A DNA stretch of 64,000 nt from Haplomitrium mnioides (taxonomy: Eukaryota; Marchantiophyta; Haplomitriopsida; Calobryales), in contig JBNGIS010031483.1 of assembly GCA_049999725.1 (NCBI GenBank), positions 1-64,000 on the forward strand, in the 5' to 3' direction. How positions within the stretch are numbered: position 1 is the first letter of the stretch; each line of letters begins with the position of its first letter. Below are positions 1 through 10,940 of this stretch, piece after piece. Below the pieces are notes generated by a model that saw nothing but the letters and a program-made list of their open reading frames with translations, ran no database searches and was not told where the DNA came from. A program made the position numbers and the translations under genes.

Positions 1-1130
1 CACACTTCCGCTCACGGACCACGGACTCCACTTCACGGACTACGCTTTCGCTCACTTCCAATTTCTTCCTCATCCTCTTAAAATTTCCAATTCCTTCCGA
101 TTCCAATTATTCACACAGCAGAAATTCGTCGTCGGTCACTTCCTCGCTGATCCGATTAATTCCCACTTTATTCGCTTCCACACATTTCCGCATCGGCCTA
201 TCTCGCACGACCATTCTTCACTTCGATTCCTTTCGTAATACAATTCTTCCTTTTGCAGCTCATCACTTTGTAGCAGGAGCATTTCCGCACCAGGTACTCA
301 CGCAGATCTATCCGCAGCATCGCCTCAATTCTCCATAAACACCTTCATTCGTCATCAGAAAACTCTGTGCCAACGAACCTTCCTCTTAACCAATCCGTTG
401 ATCATTCCTTCTCAAGAATTCGCTTCGCAGATTTTATTCCTTAAATTTTACGACATTCGATTCCTTCAGAAGCCTTCAACGCTGATCAATCTTACCTTTC
501 ATTCGTAGAGCTTCCATTCGTATCGGATCGTTACAAATCATCTCCTCCTTCGCATTAATTCCTCTTACTCATAACTGATCGATTCCAAAAATCTCTTCCT
601 CATCTTTGGATTCCTCATCTTGATCCAAACACTCGTGGCTTCCTTGAATGCTTTGTAACAGATGGCCTTCGTCAGTCACCTCCAAATATCCCATAAGTCT
701 TGTGTCCTAAGTCAAGAAGCACTATATAAATATTTGACTCTAATTACCCTTCGAGAGGCAGCCCCACAGGGGTATAAGGCCACCGCTTATTACTCTGCTC
801 CCAACACTAGAAATAGAAATAAATAGGAGCTAGCATTGGCCCTCAACAACTAGATTAGTTTTACAACACAAAAATATATTTTTCTTTTTCTTCTTCTTCC
901 CTGAAAAAGAAATCAACTTCCTCATCACCTAGCCTTCTCTCCTTTCCAACTACATCCCAAAATTTACTCACCAGTACTTATTTATATATTTTTACACTTT
1001 ACTCTCATTATACACAAAACTGAAGCTTTACCACTTCCCTCTCACTCCACTGCGAAGAAGAGACCTCCTTTGAGTTGTTTCTGACTTTTTGTCAGGAACT
1101 ATGCTCCCACACAAAACATGGATCTTTGTA
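1..1130. other. Gene-free C/T-rich left end with a possible promoter
   Basis: No coding frame is supported. The first ~700 bases are pyrimidine-rich and less AT-rich than the rest of the window. A TATA-like stretch (ACTATATAAAT) lies at 721-731, followed by a more structured segment to about 870. This resembles an LTR or leader of an unidentified retroelement, but I found no matching second LTR or primer-binding site. The stretch from ~870 to 1130 shows nothing I recognise. Confidence 0.25.
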
Positions 1131-1136
1131 CAACAA

Positions 1137-1195
1137 CTACTACTTTGAGCCAAGAACCGCCAATGAGTTCATATTTCATTTGGCAATTGCAAATG
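1137..1195 (+). repeat. Recurrent GAGTTC-type motif, copy 1 (candidate element end)
   Basis: A ~50-bp sequence of the form CTACTTTGA(A/G)CCAAGAAC followed by GAGTTCAT and TTTCATTTGG. Related copies occur at 15778-15838 (+), 28461-28511 (+), 41645-41692 (-), and a short one at 30820-30840 (+). Here it lies beyond the 3' side of the leftward ParB/methyltransferase-like gene and points towards it. This orientation recurs at 28461 and 41645, as expected for a terminal or subterminal element sequence. Confidence 0.5.
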
Positions 1196-1655
1196 CGGAT
1201 TTTCAACATTTAGTATTGACTTTTTTGATTTTTCTTGTAGATGCAAATCGCTAATTTTATAAAGACATTATATTAGAAAATTGTATAGTGAAAAATTTGT
1301 AAAATTGTTTTTTTTGATCATTTTAAACATTTAATTAAAACATCACCAAAATGTGAATATGTTAAGCGAATTAAAACATGACTATTAAGTATTTACAAGT
1401 TTCATGGTGATACTCCTAAGGTCAAAATTGAATTAAACATACAAGTTTATAAAAAAATATTAAAATATGCATATGTACATATGGACTTTATTATTTATAA
1501 TTTTAATGCATATGCTTTTTCCTTCATTTGTCAAATAGCCTATGGTCTATTATTGAAATAATTACATACAAAAAAGCAAAAAACTTACTTAATAAAAAAA
1601 TAACAAACAAACACTTAAAGGAAGAAAACTACAATAATTACCAACAAGATATCGT
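1196..1655. other. AT-rich 3' flank or intron of the first ParB/methyltransferase-like copy
   Basis: No gene is seen. The stretch is strongly AT-rich. The part near 1360-1460 resembles 27990-28090 (shared words such as ATTAAAACA, ATTTTCAAGTTT and AAGATCAAAA-like text), so it belongs to the same repeated element rather than to unique host DNA. Confidence 0.4.
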
Positions 1656-3218
1656 GAATAATAGCATAAAAAATCTTGAAAAGAGCATCCTACAAAATAA
1701 CTAAGATTTTTGGATGAAAGAAGCCATCTTCAACTCATCTATGTGGATAAGATGTTTCATGTAAGTTTCCTCCAAGGTCTTGCAATAGACCTCTAAGGAA
1801 AATGCTTTACCATCACTACCAAAACTTTATGCCTCTTTAGTTTGAAAGATATTTTGTTGATCAAGAGCTCTTATGCCTCTACTCTTTTCAAAATGGAGAT
1901 CTTAATTTTGTTAGAAAGACCTTGAAGTGATCTTCACAATATTCACTTCATGTCTTCTATCCGCAAAGAACCTTTGGCCTTCAACTTTTGGCCCTTGACC
2001 CAATTCTTCTTCCATACGGCAAAAATTACTTACTACAACATCCACAACTCCCTACTATGAAAAGAAAGCTAAAACCAATTATCTTGAGAATTCACCATCT
2101 TCTCATGAGTATAATTTTGTTTGATATCCAAAGTCTTCAAAGCTAATTCTCACTTTGATTTCAAGGATAAAACGTTCCCACTCTTCATAAATCTTTGATG
2201 CCAATACTTGACCTTTTGGATTGATGTCGTTTCCAAACTATACCTTTGGTCACAATTATCATTGGTGGCAAAAATGTGAGCTTCTATTGGTGTCAGCCCT
2301 AAGTACATATAACAATTGTAGAACGACAATGTTGGGTTCGTTGCTATGTACTTTTTAGTCAAGAGTTTCCTTGTAGCAGCACTATGATTGCCCCTAAAAA
2401 TCTTGTAGTTGCATTTCTCAACGCTCTTAACATCAAACTCCAACTTATTTTTGAGCCCATACTTTGGGTCAACCATCACAATGAAGAAAGAGATTGCATG
2501 TTTTTTGGTATGCATGCACTATGTAAGTAGCTTGCAACGTTCTTATTTAGTCGTCAAATTTGAAACAACCTCTAGTTTTCCATCCCATGCTTTGAGAGAG
2601 TCATAATTTTTAGTTGGATGGTGATAGTCTCATCACATACCCAACATCTTTGTATGCCTACCTCCATGATCTTATTCTTAACTTCCTTAGATATGGCCTA
2701 AGGATCTATATGTTCCTTCTTCTAAAACATGCTCATATCTTTGTGATCAACCTTCTTGGTTCTTGAGACTAGTGTTGAGCTTCTTACTGGCTAAAAATCT
2801 TTATCTCAACTATCCTTCAACAAAGAAGAACTTTCCTAGATTGCGTTTGGATGAAATAGTGGTGGTGGAATACTGCATAGAGAAGTAGCGGGATTTGGCA
2901 CCTGTTTTACTTCCTCCGTGAATTTTTGGAGGAGCCACTTGGTAGCTTGGATGTCTTTTGCTTTCTCCCAACCAAGGTTCTAACTATTTGATTACAAGTA
3001 AAGATGACAATACTTGGGTTTAGGCTACACTGTGCCACCATGCAACTTGGATTCACCATCAAAATTTTCAACTGAAACGTGAGTTTAATGACGTCTTGCT
3101 CTATATGCTTCACATTGAGATATGAAATTTGTGAGGTCTGATAGGAACTACACCATCTAAGAATAATAGAAACAAAATAGCTAGATTGCTGGCTAAACTC
3201 CATGTGTGCATAAAGCAA
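1656..3218 (-). pseudogene. ParB/methyltransferase-like gene of the two-gene element, copy A (5' part only)
   Basis: A leftward decayed coding region. The N-terminal segment (2907-3218) matches the start of the copy at 50.97-54.26 kb (HIEQDVIK / RMEQDFIK; MVNP / TVNP). Next comes a segment with KNKIMEVGIQRCWVCDETIT. The clearest open stretch, 2150-2515, holds CNYKIFRGNHSAATRKLL and YLGLTPIEAHIFATNDN, which I read as a ParB/sulfiredoxin-like fold (GNHS in place of the usual G-x-x-R, then an LT-x-x-EA stretch and a trailing Asn). A further segment (GQKLKAKGSLRIEDMK) matches copies at 38.7 and 42.4 kb. Stops and frameshifts interrupt it throughout. The methyltransferase half is absent, with AT-rich DNA at the point where other copies have an intron. 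The family match is by conserved spacing only and needs a profile search. Confidence 0.45.
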
Positions 3219-3264
3219 GTGCTAAGAAGCATGGCAACAACAAAAGACAACCAAGTTGATGAGT

Positions 3265-3415
3265 TGGAATCTATGCGGGTATAGACTTAAGAGGTCCATG
3301 CAAGCATTGAGTGTGGAAGCTCATGTAGGCATGGACTCTTCAACTTCAAAAGTGGAGTAGCTTGAGCTCAAAGCTCAAAGGTCTATACATGCATAAACTA
3401 CAACAGTTCATATAC
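3265..3415. repeat. Palindrome array between the two genes, left remnant
   Basis: Degenerate units of the form (A/G)GTC(C/T)ATGC-x-GCATRGACT at ~24-40 bp spacing. The array is cut at ~3420 by the gypsy element and resumes at 8068 on the other side, so the gypsy element inserted into it. Confidence 0.6.
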
Positions 3416-3419
3416 TGTG

Positions 3420-3539
3420 GACCAAAAGTGACTTCAAAGGCAAGTAATCTAATCTTACCTTTAAAGTGACTCACTACCACTTCCTTCACTCCTCTCTATT
3501 TTCTTATAAATAGCACAACCTTATGCTTGTACTATTACA
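3420..3539 (-). repeat. Truncated 3' LTR of the gypsy element
   Basis: About 120 bases nearly identical to the 7940-8056 end of the full LTR (shared CACTACCACTTCCTTCACT and TTATGCTTGTACTATTACA). In the element's direction it starts TGTAATAGTACAAGC. The match stops abruptly at ~3420, where palindrome-array DNA begins, so ~310 bases of the LTR are missing. Confidence 0.9.
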
Positions 3540-3552
3540 TAATCCTCGCCGT
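3540..3552 (-). other. Possible polypurine tract of the gypsy element
   Basis: A short purine-biased stretch (ACGGCGAGGATTA in the element's direction) directly between the pol stop codon and the first base of the 3' LTR, the expected place for the plus-strand primer. It is impure, so the call rests mainly on position. Confidence 0.35.
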
Positions 3553-6500
3553 CTAGTCAATGACATCCTCGTCATTGCCGCAACTTTCAAAAATTTTAAT
3601 AGCTTCTTGAGCATTCTCAAGATTTGAAGAAGGTTCCCAAGTAGCATCATGAAGTGGATAGCCTTTCCACAAAACCTTGTATTGAACTTGTGGATGCCGC
3701 CCGCGTTTGATAACTCTTTTCGCCAAAATGTGGTCTACTTCAAATTCTTCATGATCATCAACAACAATGACTGGAGGAGGAAGTTGAACACGATTTGGAA
3801 AAGAAGATGGACTAGAAACAAAAAGCTTAAGTTTAGACACATGGAATACAGGATGAATCTTCATATGAAGAGGAAGATCAAGTTTATAAGCAATGGGAGA
3901 AATAACATAAGAAATAGAGAAATGACCAATCCAAGCAGGAGATAGCTTACGGACTCGAGTATCTAAAGACAATGGAAGATTATGAGTGGATAACATAGCT
4001 TGGTCACCTAAAACATAAGAGCAATCACGACGATGTTTATCGACAAACTGTTTTTGCTGATTTTGAGCAATAACAAGATGGTTTCTAGCATCTTGCAATG
4101 AGGAAGATAAACGAGACAAAAAGGTAGAAAGACTTGGAACATTGGAAGATGAAGGAGAAAGCAAACCATCGGGAACAAGAAGATGTTGACCAAAATTAAG
4201 AAAGAAAGGAGAAAAGTCAGTACTTGCTTGTTTAGAGTTGTTGTATGCAAACTCCATAGCCGATAAAAAACTATCCCAATCAGTATGATGAATATTGATA
4301 AACACTCGAAGCATATCCTCTACAGTACGGTTTGCTTGTTCGATTTGCCCATCTGTTTGAGGATGATACGCCGTAGACATAGACAGTTTGGTTCTTAAAA
4401 GTGTGAATAACTCTTGCCAAAACTTCCCAGTGAATCGTGGATCTCTATTAAATATAAGTACCTTTGGCATTCCATGATATCAAAAGACTGTATCAAAATA
4501 AATCTTTGCCAATTGTGAAGCATCCACTGTATCCACTGTCGGTACTAGATGAATTTGTTTGCTTAGCTTATCCACAAACACCACAATGGTCGTAAACCCA
4601 TGAGACGTGGTTGGAAGCAAAGTGATAAGATCTAAACTTACATGTTCCCACCAAGCAATAGGAATCGATAATGGTTGCAAAAGACCAACTGGTTTTTGAT
4701 TTGAAGCCTTGTTTCGTTGACAACTTTCACAAGAACGAACAAAGCCACAAACATCTCGAGCTAGGTTTGGCCACCACCAAGTCCGTTGAAGCAACTCCAT
4801 AGTCTTGTCCACTCCGAGATGCTCAGAAAATCATAAGCTTCTTGTAAACGTTCCATTCGAAGCGCATCATCTTGAGGAATATATATTTGATGGCCTTGAT
4901 AGAAAATACCATCTCGAATGGAAAAGGTATGATGCTCACTATCTTGGACCGCCAAACGTGCTCTAACAAGAGTAAAGAAGGCGTCTTCTTGTAACTTTTG
5001 TCGAAAGCCGTCAGTGGTTGTTTCATCAAGATGTAATATACTAGCATTTGCTATCTCTAGTGTATTTATTCGATGATCCGGTCTTTGAGACAATGCATCA
5101 TGAATAATGTGGAACCTTCCCGGCTTGTACTCCAACTTGAAATCAAAGAGTTGTAGTTGATCTTCCCACTAATGATGACGACTTGTCATATTTTCCAAGT
5201 GGATTGCTTGAAGCAATGGCTTGTGGTCTGTACGCATAAGTACAGGTTTGCCCAAAAGATAGTGTCTCCACACTTTGGTAGCATAAACCATTGCTAATTG
5301 CTCTCGATCTCTTGCAGAATAATTTCTCTTTGCCGTATTCAATTGGCGTGACATGAATGCAATTGGATGAAGTCTATCTTCAAACTCTTGTTGTAAAACC
5401 GCTCTAATAGCAAAATTAGAGGCATCAAAATCAACTATGCAACGCCTCTTTGGATCATATGGTTGTAGAATTGGATGAGATGTCACCGCATCCTTGAGTT
5501 GTTGAAATGCCACTTGCTCCTTGGTCGTCCATTTGAACTTTGCATCCTTCCCTAGTAAATTTGTAAGCGGTGGAGCAATATGAGCATAGTAATGAATGAA
5601 TCTTCGATAAAAGCTTGCTAACCTATTAAAAGCTTGAACATCCTTTGCATCATTTGGTGTTGGCCACTCTGCAATAGACTTGATTTTCTCTTCTTCTATC
5701 TTGATGCCATTTGTAGACACTTTATGCCCTAGATAAGTCACCTCTTGCTTCCAAAAATCACACTTAGACTTCTTGCAATAAAACTTCCAATTGCATAGTC
5801 ATTGTAGTACCTCTTTGAGATGAGCACCCATCAAAAACTCGATGCATTTGATCTATAAATATTGTCGGAGCATTAGTAAGACCAAATGTAAGAACTTTCC
5901 ATTCAAAATGCCCATACCTTGTGCAAAAAGCTGTCTTTGGTACATCATTTGGCTTGATTGGAATTTGCCAATAGCAACTTCGAAGATCCAACTTAGAAAA
6001 GAATCGTGCACCACTCAATTGATCTAACAAATCATCAATACGAGGTAGAGAATAAGCATTCTTCACTGTTTGATTGTTCAATCCTCGATAATCTTTACAA
6101 AGACAAAATCCACCATCTTTTTTTGGTACAAAGAATATCGGAGCTCCCAAAGGAGAAGTACTGTGTTGAATGAAATCCTTCTCAAGAAGATCCGTCAATG
6201 TCTTTTGAAGCTCCTCTAATTCTTGTGGTGATAGCCGATATATAGGTCAGTTATAAGGAGTGCTTCTCGGTATCAACTCAATCGGAGAAGGCATTCTTCG
6301 ATCATATGGCAACCCCTTTGGCAAATCCTCCGAAAACACATCCGCAAACTCTTTCAAAATATCATCTATCATTACGGCATGTGCACCTTTTTCCCCCTCC
6401 TTACTCAAGTCCATGATAGGCTTAACCCAAACAACAAAGACATGCAACTCTTGCGCCACTGAATTAACATGCTGAACTGATTTAGGCTTCTTGACCAATG

Positions 6501-7593
6501 GTGTCGAAGACCCCAAAAGAAATTTCTTACCTTGTAAGGTAACTTGAATTTGTCATTTTCCCCAATCAAATTGAGCGGACCTTTCTTCAAGCCAAGGAAA
6601 TCCTAAAATGATGTCATATTGTATAGGTGCAATAACAAATTGCATAGATTCCGTATACTCCTTTCCAATCCTTAGAAGGAATGGCTTTTGAGAGCAAAAC
6701 ACATCATGTTTTTTGCCATCAACCATAGTCACAACACTCCCCTTGATAGGCCTATATTTTGCTTTGATTATCTTAGCAAAACGTAGTGACATAAAATTTT
6801 CAGAACTCCCACTATCGACCAACATTCTACAAGAGTGCTCCTCAATCATACCATCAAGATGAAACAAGGTACCTCGAATTCTTGTCGGAATTTTAATTCC
6901 ATTAGAGCTTGCAAGGTTTTGAGAACGTTGTTCGAATGGTTGATGACGAAATCTAACTTCTGTAGCCGTGAGTAATGAGTCATGCCGCTCCGCCATACGC
7001 ATTGCTTCTTCTAATTGAGTAGGCTCTCTCATAGTAACTTCTATTCTCATGCAAGGCTTCAATCTCCGAACAAAGAGGTTTAGTGCTTCTTCTTCTCTTA
7101 TATCAAGAATTTGCATACTTCTATCTTGAAAATGTGTCATATAACTTCTCATTGTACCAAGTTGCTTCAATTCAACCAATCGATCTCGTGCTACTTTTGA
7201 AGCATTTACAACTCTAAATCTTGAAATCACTCCTTCTTTGAACTCATGCCAAGAAACAATAGGAGCAACAAATCCACGTTGTGCTTGTTCTATTTGATAT
7301 TTCCACCAAGTCTTTGCAACTCCTTCTAATTGGCTTGTCGTAAATAGAATTTGCCGACTATCCTCTCTAATGTTTGTAGATTCAAAATATTGTTCATAAT
7401 AAAAAATAAAGTTCTCACAAGCACCGCAAGTCACCTTTCCATCATATGCTTTTGGCGTTGGAAATCGCCTATAACTCTCTTCTTCTCGAAACATTGCTCC
7501 TTCTTTTATTCCCACATCCAAAAGTCGTGAAAGATGTTCAAGTCATTGTTCCATTGCTTGAATCACCTCTTCTTGATTCTCCATGTAGCTCAT
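3553..7593 (-). pseudogene. gag-pol polyprotein of the gypsy chromovirus, inactivated
   Basis: One reading frame runs from ATG at 7591-7593 through capsid-type gag (~6950-7590), aspartic protease (LVDSGSS near 6816), reverse transcriptase (5764-6240), RNase H (5170-5500; DASNFA, REQLA, RTDHKP), integrase with its zinc-binding region (3960-4830) and a chromodomain (~3580-3745; LWKGYPLHDATWEP). Breaks: in-frame TGA at 7543-7545, 6553-6555, 6247-6249 and 4480-4482; TAG at 5169-5171; a frameshift near 4820-4835 in the integrase zinc region; a deletion near 5830 that removes the RT YxDD motif and shifts frame; no CCHC zinc knuckle between gag and protease. In integrase the second catalytic Asp, normally in an S-D-R-D context, reads FNRDPRF, an Asp-to-Asn change. 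The product cannot be functional. Confidence 0.95.
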
Positions 7594-7610
7594 ACCAAAA
7601 ACAAATTGTA

Positions 7611-7622
7611 GCTCTGATACCA
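7611..7622 (-). other. Primer-binding site (initiator tRNA-Met type)
   Basis: In the element's direction the sequence is TGGTATCAGAGC, the standard 12-base complement to the 3' end of plant initiator tRNA-Met. It lies one base after the CA end of the LTR and 17 bases before the first gag ATG. This fixes the element's orientation and the inner LTR boundary. Confidence 0.9.
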
Positions 7623-7623
7623 A

Positions 7624-8056
7624 TGTAAAAGAATCTCATAGACCAAATCCAAATGAGTAAGAACTCATGGTGAACTCTAATAGAGTTCTTCAACCAAAAG
7701 CAACTCAAGGTCTAAGCTAAGACCAAGAGTGCAAGCAAAAGCCAAACAACCATAGAACCCAAGTGATTCGAGAGGAACTCCAGAATGAGGAGTGGGGCTA
7801 AGAAGCCTTTTTATTTATACAAGAGAAGAGGGTGTCATCCCTCTTACTTCAGTTACAAGTCACTTCTCATTTCAGCCCTAAAGATGACTCTCTACCAAAA
7901 ATGACTTCAAATGCAAGTAACCTAAAAGTGACTCTTCACCAAAAGTGACTTCAAAGGCAAGTAATCTAATCTTACCCTAAAAGTGACTCACTACCACTTC
8001 CTTCACTCATCTCTATTTTCTTATAAATAGCACAACCTTATGCTTGTACTATTACA
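7624..8056 (-). repeat. 5' LTR of the gypsy element (433 bp)
   Basis: Bounded by TGTAA...TTACA in both orientations, one base from the primer-binding site. Its outer end repeats at 3420-3539. It contains a TATA box at 7812-7819 and a second TATA-like stretch at 8021-8030. The base after 8056 begins non-LTR DNA that leads into the palindrome array. Confidence 0.9.
7812..7819 (-). promoter_or_regulatory. LTR TATA box
   Basis: On the minus strand the context reads GTATAAATAAAAAGGC, a strong plant TATA box. Transcription of the element would start about 25-35 bases further left, near 7780, inside the LTR and upstream of the primer-binding site. Confidence 0.6.
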
Positions 8057-8067
8057 ATTGCCTAATC

Positions 8068-8960
8068 GTGCAATGACTATGGAAGTCCATGCATGTATGA
8101 ACAATTAAATCCATACATGCATGAACAAGGAAGCCCATGTGCACATGCACTTCTGTCAAAGACAAGGGAAGTCCACGTGTAAAGTCCCTATGCGCTCAAG
8201 CACATGAAGTCTATGCATATATGAGAAAGAAAGTTGAAGCGCACTTGGACTCTTGAAGTCCAAACATGAAGTCCATATGCGCATAGACTAGGAAAGTCTA
8301 TACGTATATGGACTCAAGAAGTCCACACACAAAGTCCATGCTCACATAGACAACAAAAAACCATGTGCACATGGACTATGAAAGTTCCTATACAATGTCC
8401 TTGCATGATAGACAAATGAAGTCTATGCTAGCATGACCACAAAAATCCATTCGCATATGGACAATAGAAGTCCCTTAACGATGTTCTTGCGCAATGGATA
8501 AAGAATATCCATGCGTGTATGGACTCCAAAATTTAATGCGCGTAAGGACAAGGATGTTTTTACGGGCATGAACTCATGAGGTTCAAACACAAAGTCCATG
8601 AGCATATGGATATGGAAGTCCATACAAGCATGAACTCTTGAAGTCCAAACGCGAAGTCTATGTGCGTATGGGACAACAAAATTCCATACGTGTATGGACT
8701 CTTGAAGTATGAGTGTGAAGTCTATGTGTGCATCAACAACAAAAGTCTATACATTGTGTTTGTGTGTGCATGAACATGAAGTCTATGCATGCATAGACTT
8801 TGGTGTCTGTTGCAAGTTGAACATAAACCCCATACACGCATGGGGTTTGGAAAAGAAGATGGGCATAGAGAGTTCTGCCCCTATGGATTGGGGTTGTTCA
8901 ATCCTATATATGCAAAGATTGCTGCAAACCATGTGCACATGAACATAAGCGGACTGATAT
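8068..8960. repeat. Palindrome array between the two genes, main block
   Basis: About 900 bases of imperfect units at roughly 24-40 bp spacing, each a near palindrome such as AGTCCATATGCGCATAGACT, TCTATGCATGCATAGACT or CCATACACGCATGGGG. Many units carry TG or CA where the consensus has CG. No open frame is credible. It separates the leftward ParB/methyltransferase-like copy A from the rightward transposase-like copy T1. Confidence 0.85.
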
Positions 8961-9779
8961 TTATTGTTTAGGAGGAAAAAATAGTAAAGTTGACGAAACT
9001 ACATGTCCATTCTTGTGGGCTTAAAGGAACTAATTGCTAAAGTTGTCATTTTTTGGCATCTCTTTGATTGCAAATTTTCTTGGAAGTACCTTGTACAATT
9101 TGATGCTCTATATGTTGGTAACCAAAATCCCAAGATGAGCTCTATTCCCTTCTTTAATTATTGTAGCAAAACTTAAAAGCTCAAGATTGTATTTCTTGGG
9201 CTTGCTATTACACAAGTACAAATATTTTGTGGGATCTTCACTTGTCTTAAAAAGAAACTAGCTATTCTTGGACTAGTTTACTTAGCTCAATAAGCTTGAC
9301 AACACTGATGTATCAAAAAGGTTTGATACCATGGTTTTCTTTGTAAGCACATTTGTTGCAATCTCACTAAGATAACAAAGTTGCTAAAATGGCAGAAAAA
9401 AAGTCTAAGAAATGGATACCTGAAATCAACAGTCAAAAAATGCCCAAATGAAGAGAATATGAAAATCACTTGTCAAAAACAAAACAAGTTCTCACGGGTC
9501 TATGTGACAATGGAGAGAAACTTTCTTTCTAGGTTTTCTCATTGGTGTCTTTTTCTTGTTTGTAGTAATCTTTGCATCTCTTGGTTACCTTTCAAATCAA
9601 TATGAATGTTTTTCATTAGTTTAAAGTTGGGTTTCTTGCCCAAAAATCATTTGTGTAGCTTTTTTCATGTCATTTTTTATGGTTAGAAAAATATTTAGTA
9701 TAAATTGTAGTCAAGATTTCTAGCTTATATTTTTCATTTTCTATTAGAAAATTTTGCCGTTTTGTGAAATATTCCATAA
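8961..9779. other. Gene-free spacer before transposase copy T1
   Basis: AT-rich, with no supported coding frame. By position it is the 5' flank of the rightward transposase-like gene, so promoter elements may lie here, but I see no specific one. Confidence 0.3.
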
Positions 9780-10009
9780 AACCATTGCTTTTTATACAAG
9801 TGTATATCAAAAGGAACAAAACAATTGAAATTTTAAGATTCTTGTTCTTAAAAAAAGTTCTGCAATTATACAAAAAGGTGATCATCTTTCAAATCCGAAT
9901 GATGATGAGAGAAAGATTGGTGAAAACAAAGTATCAAGTGCGATAGATAGTATATTGGAGAAAATATATATCGAGGATGCAACAAAATATATCTTCAAAT
10001 GACACTCTT

Positions 10010-10100
10010 GAGAGTTCATCTTATACATACATGGGATCAAGGAGTGAACTCTATACATATATAGGATCAAGGAGTGAACCCTATGCACATATGGGATGAA
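10010..10100 (+). repeat. Exonic 30-bp palindrome array in T1
   Basis: Three tandem units of ATCAAGGAGTGAAC followed by a CTATACATATATAGG-like palindrome, period 30 bp. It sits at the same place in the N-terminal exon as arrays at 36335, 45040, 58530 and 60200. Here two units contain stops. Confidence 0.75.
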
Positions 10101-10639
10101 AGAAATGAGTCAAGCAAGAAAATTAACTCCTTCAAGCAAATTCAAAAACACTAGACCCATACCCGTATGGGTTTCAACACTCCAATTGGACTTCTTTACT
10201 CAAGAAGCAAAAGTCCTCACAAGGAAAAGAAGTACAAGAGTGGCATAATGAGGAATACTTGATTACAAGCATGTCAACAAGATGAGAGTGTTGTGAAATT
10301 GTCTTTGTCAACAATTGATGACAGAGATGTAATTCAAGATAACAATGTGTTTGATACTTCTTTGTTGAGAAGAAAATTCCAATACCCATTTGTTGGGACA
10401 AGAAGCGCAGGGCATAAGAGGAGGAGCCCTACTCTAGTCTTCACGTGACATGCATAACATAACATAACATGCAACATACGAGAGAGCAAAGGTGGATGAA
10501 TACAAAGTACATGAAAAAGAGCTGAAAGGTAATACATTTATCCTTATATACTTTGCGTCACCCTCCGTTAAAAGTATATGTGACAATACAGTGAGGTCTT
10601 CCAACAATACCAAACTATCTAACTTCCATACTTCGAAAT

Positions 10640-10940
10640 CATATCTCCATACGTCCCTACCTACATCCATTGGTGTCCCTTGTGTGGTCTTCACCTTGTG
10701 GAGTCAACACAATGCTTTGGACCCTCCAGCCTCATCATGTATGACAGTGACAAGCTGCCACAACTCCCTGCTGGTGTCATCAATTCCCGACAACAAGTTT
10801 TGATCGTTGATCTTTATGCTGAGTTTTTTCCACTCTTCGGAGGTAGTGGGAAAACTCAGCCATGATGATGCCTTGCGCTTCACTCACCTTCCTCTTCTAC
10901 TCCAACTCAACAAATAAAAATCAATTGAACAAGTAATCTA
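10640..10940. repeat. Shared non-coding block, copy 1
   Basis: Reads closely with 19155-19440 (for example GGTCTTCACC, TGGAGTCAACA, CTCATCATGTATG, GGAGGTAG, AACTCA, CCATGATGA), at roughly four bases in five by eye. This links the insert in T1 with the 19-22 kb region as copies of one repeat. Confidence 0.75.

Larger units (their letters stand above)
3420..8056 (-). mobile_element. Ty3/gypsy chromovirus, degenerate, 3' LTR truncated
   Basis: A leftward LTR retrotransposon. In coding order it has a complete 5' LTR (7624-8056), a primer-binding site for initiator tRNA-Met (7611-7622), gag-protease-RT-RNase H-integrase-chromodomain (7593 down to 3553), a short purine-biased tract and a 3' LTR of which only the first ~120 bases remain (3420-3539). 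The C-terminal chromodomain places it among chromoviruses. It sits inside a palindrome array belonging to the two-gene element, so it is younger than that array. The 3' LTR loss removes the left target-site duplication. Confidence 0.95.

Noticed and set aside
721-870. A defined LTR at the left edge
   Set aside because: A TATA box and compact structure are present, but there is no primer-binding site, no second copy and no clear TG/CA ends in the window.
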